This document shows, in pieces, positions 61,950 through 64,000 of a DNA stretch of 64,000 nt. The position numbers and the translations under genes were made by a program. The notes beneath the pieces were generated by a model. It searched no databases, had not been told where the DNA came from, and saw only the letters and a list, made by a program, of their open reading frames with translations. Position 1 is the first letter of the stretch, and the number at the start of each line of letters is the position of its first letter. This DNA comes from Oribacterium sinus. Its GTDB lineage: Bacteria; Bacillota; Clostridia; Lachnospirales; Lachnospiraceae. Location of the stretch: positions 47,044-111,043 of the forward strand of contig NZ_JACHHH010000010.1 of NCBI RefSeq assembly GCF_014202695.1, written 5' to 3'.

Positions 61950-63837
61950 GGGAAGACCGAAGAATTTTATGAAGACCTTAGGCAGAATCATAAAGGACTT
62001 ATTTTCCTTTTATCCAACACTTCTGCCTATTACTCTTTTGTTTATTGTAATTAATGCGGTGGTAACCTCTATCCCGGCTATTTTCCAGCAAAAGATTATC
62101 AGCCTGATTGAAACCGTTTATAAAGAAGGAAATTGGGATGCGGTATCCTCCGATATTTTAAGATTGGTTGGGATTTTGTTGGTATTTTACACAATCTCCT
62201 TGATTTGTGCCTATTGCTACAATATGAACATGGCGACCATTACCCAGGGATCCTTAAAACAGTATCGACAGAAACTCTTTAATCATATGCAGGATCTGCC
62301 CATTGCTTTTTTCGACCAAAATAAAACCGGGGACATCATGAGTCATTATACCAATGACATTGATGCTATGAGACAGTTCATCTCCATCTGTATTCCTCAG
62401 GCTATTTCTTCCTTGATTACGGTAATTACGGTAGTTTCCATTATGCTGTATTATTCCCTTTGGCTTAGCCTTATGGTGCTTTTAGGCTCCTTCTTTATGC
62501 TTCGAATCATTAAGGTAATTGGAGGAAAATCCAGTCATTACTTTGTTCGTCAACAGGAGGAGCTGGCTCGTTCCGAAGGCTTTATTCAGGAAATGATGAA
62601 TGGACAGAAGGTGGTTAAGGTCTTTAACCATGAGGAGAAGAGTATACAGGATTTTGACCGCTATAATGACGAACTGTTCCGGGTTTCCAACGAAGCCAAC
62701 CGTTACTCCAATGTGATTATGCCGATCTTAAACAATATCGGAAATATCCTTTATGTTTTGGTTGCCATTGTGGGAGGCGCACTTTTGGCTTTCCATGCAC
62801 CGAACATTTCCATTTCCGGATTAAGCTTAAGTATTGCCATTGTCATCCCCTTCCTGAATATGACCAAGCAGTTTGCCGGTGTAATAGGACAGATTTCCTC
62901 TGAGGTCAATGCCGTGGTTATGGGTGTTGCCGGTGCAGGTCGTGTTTATCAAATGATTGATGAAGAGGTGGAAGAGGATGAAGGAAAAGTTTGCCTTGTA
63001 AATTGCTCCCATGAGGGAGACCGTTTAGTAGAAAGCAATAAGAGAACAGAGCTCTGGGCTTGGAAGAGTATTTTACCGGACGGAAGCATTTCCCTGAAAG
63101 AACTGAAAGGGGATATGGAACTAAAGGGAGTGGATTTCTCCTATGATGGAAAGCGAAAGATTCTAAAGAATATTGATGTCTTTGCAAGACCGGGAGAAAA
63201 GGTAGCCTTTGTAGGCGCTACCGGTGCAGGAAAAACCACCATTACCAACCTTTTGAACCGCTTTTATGATATTCAAAAAGGAGAGATTATCTACGACGGC
63301 ATCAATATCCGGGATATTGCCATTTCGGATTTAAGAAGATCCATTGCGGTAATTTTGCAGGATACCGTACTCTTTATCGGAACTGTAATGGAGAATATTC
63401 GTTATGGAAAGCTGGATGCTTCTGACGAAGAGTGTATTGCAGCGGCAAAGCTTGCGGGAGCGGATGACTTTATTACAAGACTCCCTAAGGGCTATGATAC
63501 GGAATTAAGTGCAAATGGAGGCAACCTTTCTCAGGGACAGAGACAGCTCTTGTCCATTGCCAGGGCGGCGGTAAATGATCCCCCTGTCCTTATTATGGAT
63601 GAAGCTACCAGCTCTATTGATACCAGAACGGAGGCTATTGTTCAAAAGGGTATGGATGCTTTAATGGCAGGAAGAACCGTTTTTGTCATTGCCCATAGAC
63701 TTTCCACAGTTCAAAACTCTGATGTCATCATGGTTTTGGAACAGGGAGAAATTATAGAGCGAGGCAGTCATAAGGATTTGATTGCAGCAAAAGGAAAGTA
63801 CTATCAGCTCTATACCGGTGCCTTTGAGTTGGAGTAA
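61939..63837 (+). CDS. ABC exporter half-transporter, catalytic partner (pair 2, second gene)
   Basis: A 632-residue half transporter. Six spans (about 20-320), an acidic linker/insertion (about 340-390), then an NBD with Walker A GATGAGKTTI, the variant signature LSQGQRQLL, Walker B LIMDEATSSIDTR with Glu, and switch His in IAHRLSTVQ. The insertion between membrane domain and NBD is typical of the larger partner. It starts behind AAAGGAGG inside the previous gene. The last 163 bases of the window (63838-64000) hold no gene. Confidence 0.92.
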   Translation: MENKGRPKNFMKTLGRIIKDLFSFYPTLLPITLLFIVINAVVTSIPAIFQQKIISLIETVYKEGNWDAVSSDILRLVGILLVFYTISLICAYCYNMNMATITQGSLKQYRQKLFNHMQDLPIAFFDQNKTGDIMSHYTNDIDAMRQFISICIPQAISSLITVITVVSIMLYYSLWLSLMVLLGSFFMLRIIKVIGGKSSHYFVRQQEELARSEGFIQEMMNGQKVVKVFNHEEKSIQDFDRYNDELFRVSNEANRYSNVIMPILNNIGNILYVLVAIVGGALLAFHAPNISISGLSLSIAIVIPFLNMTKQFAGVIGQISSEVNAVVMGVAGAGRVYQMIDEEVEEDEGKVCLVNCSHEGDRLVESNKRTELWAWKSILPDGSISLKELKGDMELKGVDFSYDGKRKILKNIDVFARPGEKVAFVGATGAGKTTITNLLNRFYDIQKGEIIYDGINIRDIAISDLRRSIAVILQDTVLFIGTVMENIRYGKLDASDEECIAAAKLAGADDFITRLPKGYDTELSANGGNLSQGQRQLLSIARAAVNDPPVLIMDEATSSIDTRTEAIVQKGMDALMAGRTVFVIAHRLSTVQNSDVIMVLEQGEIIERGSHKDLIAAKGKYYQLYTGAFELE

Positions 63838-64000
63838 GCTTAGTATTTCTGTAGCTTTAGAGCGAAATAAGCTTGAAGTTTTTGTATCGTAGAAGCGGAA
63901 TAAGCGCTAAATTGAAAAAGTAAATTCCAGTGCAGAAGTAAATTCTACCCAGTTTAAAAAAATCCCAAAAATCAGGCAGTTTGAAATTTCATTTCTGCCT

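Noticed and set aside
63838..64000. Possible small gene at the window end
   Set aside because: No start with ribosome site and no open frame of meaningful length; only A/T-rich sequence with repeated GTAAATTC words.

Overview
This is a moderately AT-rich bacterial chromosome segment that looks like a member of the Clostridia (Bacillota), most plausibly Lachnospiraceae. The clues are strong AGGAGG ribosome sites, short spacers and frequent 4-base gene overlaps, LL-diaminopimelate aminotransferase (DapL), LuxS, a folT gene under a THF riboswitch, cell-wall-binding (choline/glucan-binding type) repeat proteins, a QueH-type epoxyqueuosine reductase and MacB-type and heterodimeric ABC exporters. 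The genus cannot be fixed from the sequence alone. No prophage, transposase, tRNA, rRNA or CRISPR array is visible. Almost everything is chromosomal housekeeping or niche metabolism.

Layout. 1-4600: the end of a YitT-type membrane protein, a HAD phosphatase, a three-gene ABC importer (lipoprotein, permease, ATPase) and a secreted cell-wall-binding protein. 4656-11907: a branched-chain amino acid block, ilvB-ilvN-ilvC-ilvA-ilvB2-ilvN2-ridA. It is preceded by a consensus promoter, a 31-codon Ile/Leu/Val-rich leader ORF, an antiterminator-type complement and an intrinsic terminator. This is the classical architecture of ribosome-mediated attenuation and is the most striking regulatory object here. 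IlvA makes 2-oxobutyrate through reactive enamines, RidA clears these, and two divergent acetolactate synthases use the product. 11909-15943: a DUF3290/DUF421 membrane pair and an unusual zinc-ribbon / acidic-repeat / membrane / TPR / wall-binding protein. 16007-19555 (mostly minus strand): xpt, an unknown gene, and folC-folT with a THF riboswitch. 19688-26242: lrgAB, a secreted M14 carboxypeptidase, and the glnS-hyp-luxS-dapL operon.

26266-30290 is the most unusual stretch. A Ni-CODH (CooS) homologue carries a 22-histidine tract at its N-terminus and appears to have Asp in place of one conserved C-cluster cysteine. It lies behind a promoter/hairpin leader, is followed by two unknown small membrane proteins, and is flanked on both sides by members of a long-palindrome intergenic repeat family, one copy of which is nested inside another. 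30294-41635: another wall-binding protein, groESL, a small membrane protein, nadE, an rRNA methylase, argF, rpoD, queH, an HPr-like protein, mrp and a LysR regulator. 41797-49195: leuCD divergent from the LysR gene, a YprB-like exonuclease, a MacAB-like exporter and a nitroreductase. 49365-63837: ruvAB, zapA, a U32-family protein split into two overlapping frames, an FtsW/RodA and class B PBP pair, and two heterodimeric ABC exporters, each with one degenerate and one consensus ATPase half.

Coding calls rest on conserved motifs read by eye. Where a gene has an upstream in-frame extension, the start was moved to the codon behind a proper ribosome site.
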